A stretch of 64,000 nt of DNA from a virus, in the IMG/VR virus record IMGVR_UViG_3300010158_000036, positions 45,332 through 109,331 of that record; one strand, 5' to 3'. The notes beneath the pieces were generated by a model. That model was not told where the DNA came from, ran no database searches, and saw only the letters and a list, made by a program, of their open reading frames with translations. Positions 62,190 through 64,000 of this stretch are shown here, piece after piece. Position 1 is the first letter of the stretch, and every line of letters starts with the position of its first letter. The translations under genes were made by a program, and so were the position numbers.

Positions 62190-63173
62190 TTATTTATATT
62201 TTTGAATAGCATCTAGTTGTTCTTGAATAGGAATGATTATTTTATTCGGATCTCCTATATCGGTCTGATTAGAATGATATGAGCCCTTTATTGTTGACAT
62301 CAAACGGTGATTAACCCATATAATAGATCCATCAGAGAACGTATATTCTGTAGATCCTCCATCCATCAGCGTATTTTTATTGACTACGGTAAGAGCTTGA
62401 TTCTTAGCCTCATGAAGATCATTAATGAATAGTTTTATCCTCATCTCGCCATCAAGGGTTTCACATACTACAAAGTTTGTATGTCTCTCCATGATAATAT
62501 ATTCAATTCCCTTCATTCTCTCTGACCATACTTTACATCCAACTTTAAATAAATTACCCGAAATATATTGTTCTCTTTTTTCAGATATATCGTCAATTTT
62601 CGATATAGACTCAGATTTTACGCCAAACCCTTTTTTTACAGCATTAAACAACTCAGTACTATCCTTGAATTCAGGTGGAAGATTTTTAACAAATGAGATA
62701 AGATCGTCATTTAATACAAAATCCCGCATTTTACTTTCAGACTTCTTGATATTTCCAATGATTTTTATATATAGACCATCCCGGAATTTATCTTTAAATT
62801 CCTCCCGGATTTTATCAATATCTTTAAATCCAGACTCTATAACAAGTGTAAGTTTACTGAACTTAGCATCAAGAGCTTTGGTAATAACATCATGTATAGT
62901 CTCGACGTCTTTATCAATAAGAATGTTTCGTCCATAAGTCGGAAACATTTTTCGCATAAACTTAATTTTGTCTTCATAATTTAAAGGATTATTTTCTGAA
63001 TCTACTTCGGGAGAAGCATATATTTGATATGTCTTTCCATTCTTTGCTAACTCAACAACCTTATCTAGTAATTTAGCATGATCTAAATTCGGCGGTTGAA
63101 ATTGTGCAAAGGTCGCAACTAACTCTTTTTCCCGAGAAGCTGTGAATGTTTTAAAAGATTTGATTTTTTGCAT
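62190..63173 (-). CDS. nucleotidylyltransferase-fold protein, putative core protein (327 aa)
   Basis: LVATFAQFQPPNLDHAKLLD corresponds to the GRF.PP..GH..L motif of cytidylyltransferase/NMNAT folds, with H kept in DHAKLL. YQIYASPEVDSENNPLNYED and KIKFMRKMFPTY match the family as it occurs in T4-like phages, where it is sometimes listed as a core or virion protein. The N-terminus MQKIKSFKTFTASRE is tag-like. Catalytic activity uncertain. Confidence 0.7.
   Translation of the reverse strand: MQKIKSFKTFTASREKELVATFAQFQPPNLDHAKLLDKVVELAKNGKTYQIYASPEVDSENNPLNYEDKIKFMRKMFPTYGRNILIDKDVETIHDVITKALDAKFSKLTLVIESGFKDIDKIREEFKDKFRDGLYIKIIGNIKKSESKMRDFVLNDDLISFVKNLPPEFKDSTELFNAVKKGFGVKSESISKIDDISEKREQYISGNLFKVGCKVWSERMKGIEYIIMERHTNFVVCETLDGEMRIKLFINDLHEAKNQALTVVNKNTLMDGGSTEYTFSDGSIIWVNHRLMSTIKGSYHSNQTDIGDPNKIIIPIQEQLDAIQKYK
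62191..62198 (-). promoter_or_regulatory. T4-type late promoter box
   Basis: TATAAATA, 5 nt before ATG 62185. Confidence 0.75.
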
Positions 63174-63177
63174 CTAC

Positions 63178-64000
63178 TTATTGTAAAGTTCTTTCGAAGC
63201 GACGGAGTCTTCTATTAATAACAGATTCATTTACAGTGTCATCTCTAGTGCAGATGTCTTGAGTGCCGTAATTCTGTCTCCCCGTTAGTCCACAGGACAC
63301 TCTATCCCACAAGTACTTGAAGTGATCGTTATCATCTCCCAAGTATTTCTTGATTTTATCCAGAGCCCACTTCTGAAAGTTCCGGTCAAAGTCACAATGT
63401 TGACACACCAACCAGAAGTTCTTCCAATCTTTCTCAGAGAAAGATTGGAATTGAAATCCCTTCGCCTTGGTGATGAAGCCGATGTTGTCGGCCTTCTCTC
63501 CAAAGATATCATCCACTTTTCTACCGTGTTTCTTTGCGTAATCTTTAGATCCCTGATCATAGTCTCCTCCATTGCTCTTCACGAATGATATATACTGATT
63601 GCGCTCATTCTGATCCTTCTTCACCAGTTGCTCCAGATAGGAAGAGGTGTTTGATTCATTAACTTCTTGTTTCTGTTTTTCATATACAATCATTTCAAGA
63701 GTATTTGTAAATCGTCTAATAGATTCTTGAAGTTTAGTATCGGTGACACCTTGAATAATATCTTCCAACTTGATCTTATCAGAACCAGATAATACAGGAC
63801 CTTTATTATAAGCGATACTCATAAGTTCATCTATTACTTCTTTTGGAGCGGCTTCTATAATTTCATACCAAGAATTGATATGCATTTCCTTAATAGAATC
63901 TTCTCCAATTTGCCCCCGGTGTCGCTTGATATACTTATATGTAATTAAACCAAGATCATCCTCAGGCATATCACCTTGAGTATAATCGACATTTATAAGA
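63178..64000 (-). CDS. T4-like phage protein, 5' end beyond window
   Basis: The frame stays open to the right edge; VDYTQGDMPEDDLGLITYKY reads through the ATG at 63969, so the true start is probably outside. Visible 274 codons: KRHRGQIGEDSIKEMHINSW, a coiled-coil middle, then ISFVKSNGGDYDQGSKDYAK and a tryptophan/cysteine-rich end (NFWLVCQHCDFDRNFQKWAL). I do not recognise a function. The 3' part (63240-63660) is GC-richer than the rest. Confidence 0.65.
   Translation of the reverse strand, partial: LINVDYTQGDMPEDDLGLITYKYIKRHRGQIGEDSIKEMHINSWYEIIEAAPKEVIDELMSIAYNKGPVLSGSDKIKLEDIIQGVTDTKLQESIRRFTNTLEMIVYEKQKQEVNESNTSSYLEQLVKKDQNERNQYISFVKSNGGDYDQGSKDYAKKHGRKVDDIFGEKADNIGFITKAKGFQFQSFSEKDWKNFWLVCQHCDFDRNFQKWALDKIKKYLGDDNDHFKYLWDRVSCGLTGRQNYGTQDICTRDDTVNESVINRRLRRFERTLQ

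Noticed and set aside
1-64000. CRISPR array or bacterial defence island
   Set aside because: No regularly spaced repeats were found; the only repeats are the promoter blocks, one 65-bp pair, short tandem units and tRNA arms.

Overview
The window is a piece of a large, AT-rich (roughly one-third G+C by eye), tightly packed phage genome. It is best read as a T4-superfamily tailed phage. Evidence: most genes lie on the minus strand with ATGA/TAATG start-stop overlaps; there is a phage nucleotide, replication and RNA-repair gene set; an array of tRNA genes; an endolysin and a lysis cluster; and seventeen exact copies of the T4-type late promoter box TATAAATA in front of genes. No ribosomal RNA, CRISPR array or bacterial housekeeping operon is present. 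The host cannot be told from this sequence.

Layout. 1-15 kb: NAD-dependent DNA ligase, then a run of small early-type accessory genes with a cytidine-deaminase-like protein, a DEDDh exonuclease and a dCMP deaminase. Conserved sigma70-like promoter blocks (TTTACA, 17 bp, TATATT or TAGAAT, plus a shared upstream element) drive groups of them. 14.7-15.06 kb: a promoter-driven noncoding unit. 15-18 kb: PhoH-like ATPase, a divergent plus-strand gene, a strong terminator, a holin/lipoprotein lysis cluster and a damaged GIY-YIG-type gene. 18-25 kb: ThyX, a TnpB remnant, decaying YopX-domain genes, metallophosphatase, nucleotidyltransferase and macrodomain protein. 25-38 kb: a glycosyltransferase-like gene, two radical-SAM enzymes, RtcB RNA ligase, head-associated candidates and more small genes. 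38.8-44.5 kb: a tRNA array (15 assignable tRNAs, several tRNA-like elements, one short tmRNA-like element), interrupted by small protein genes and an HNH gene. 44.5-64 kb: ClpP-like protease, a glycan-modification cassette (glycosyltransferase-like and methyltransferase genes), PD-(D/E)XK nuclease, T4-type RNase H, GIY-YIG protein, class II ribonucleotide reductase (NrdJ), T4-like conserved proteins, endolysin, a second noncoding unit related to the first, and a putative core-protein/nucleotidylyltransferase.

How it works together. Two transcription classes are visible. Early/middle genes use TTTACA-N17-TATAAT-like promoters and, in the block-type cases, a TAAGGA Shine-Dalgarno. Late genes have TATAAATA only 4-8 nt before ATG, so T4-like initiation would give nearly leaderless mRNAs. 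Many late-promoter genes encode proteins that start with a short helix ending in (I/L)-L-x-E, resembling T4 capsid-targeting peptides cut by the prohead protease. I therefore infer a set of packaged, injected proteins, including an ADP-ribosyltransferase-like and a phosphoribosyltransferase-like enzyme.

Most unusual items: two related promoter-driven noncoding units with repeated GGA hairpins (a possible CsrA/RsmA decoy); the leaderless late-promoter architecture; the tmRNA-like mini RNA; a hairpin-rich RNA region inside the tRNA array; and a cluster of frameshifts and in-frame stops in small genes (one at a canonical -1 slippery heptamer, one at a G11 tract, one an in-frame ochre codon in a DUF1353-like gene), while the large enzymes are intact. 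All functional names rest on motif recognition by eye, without database searches.
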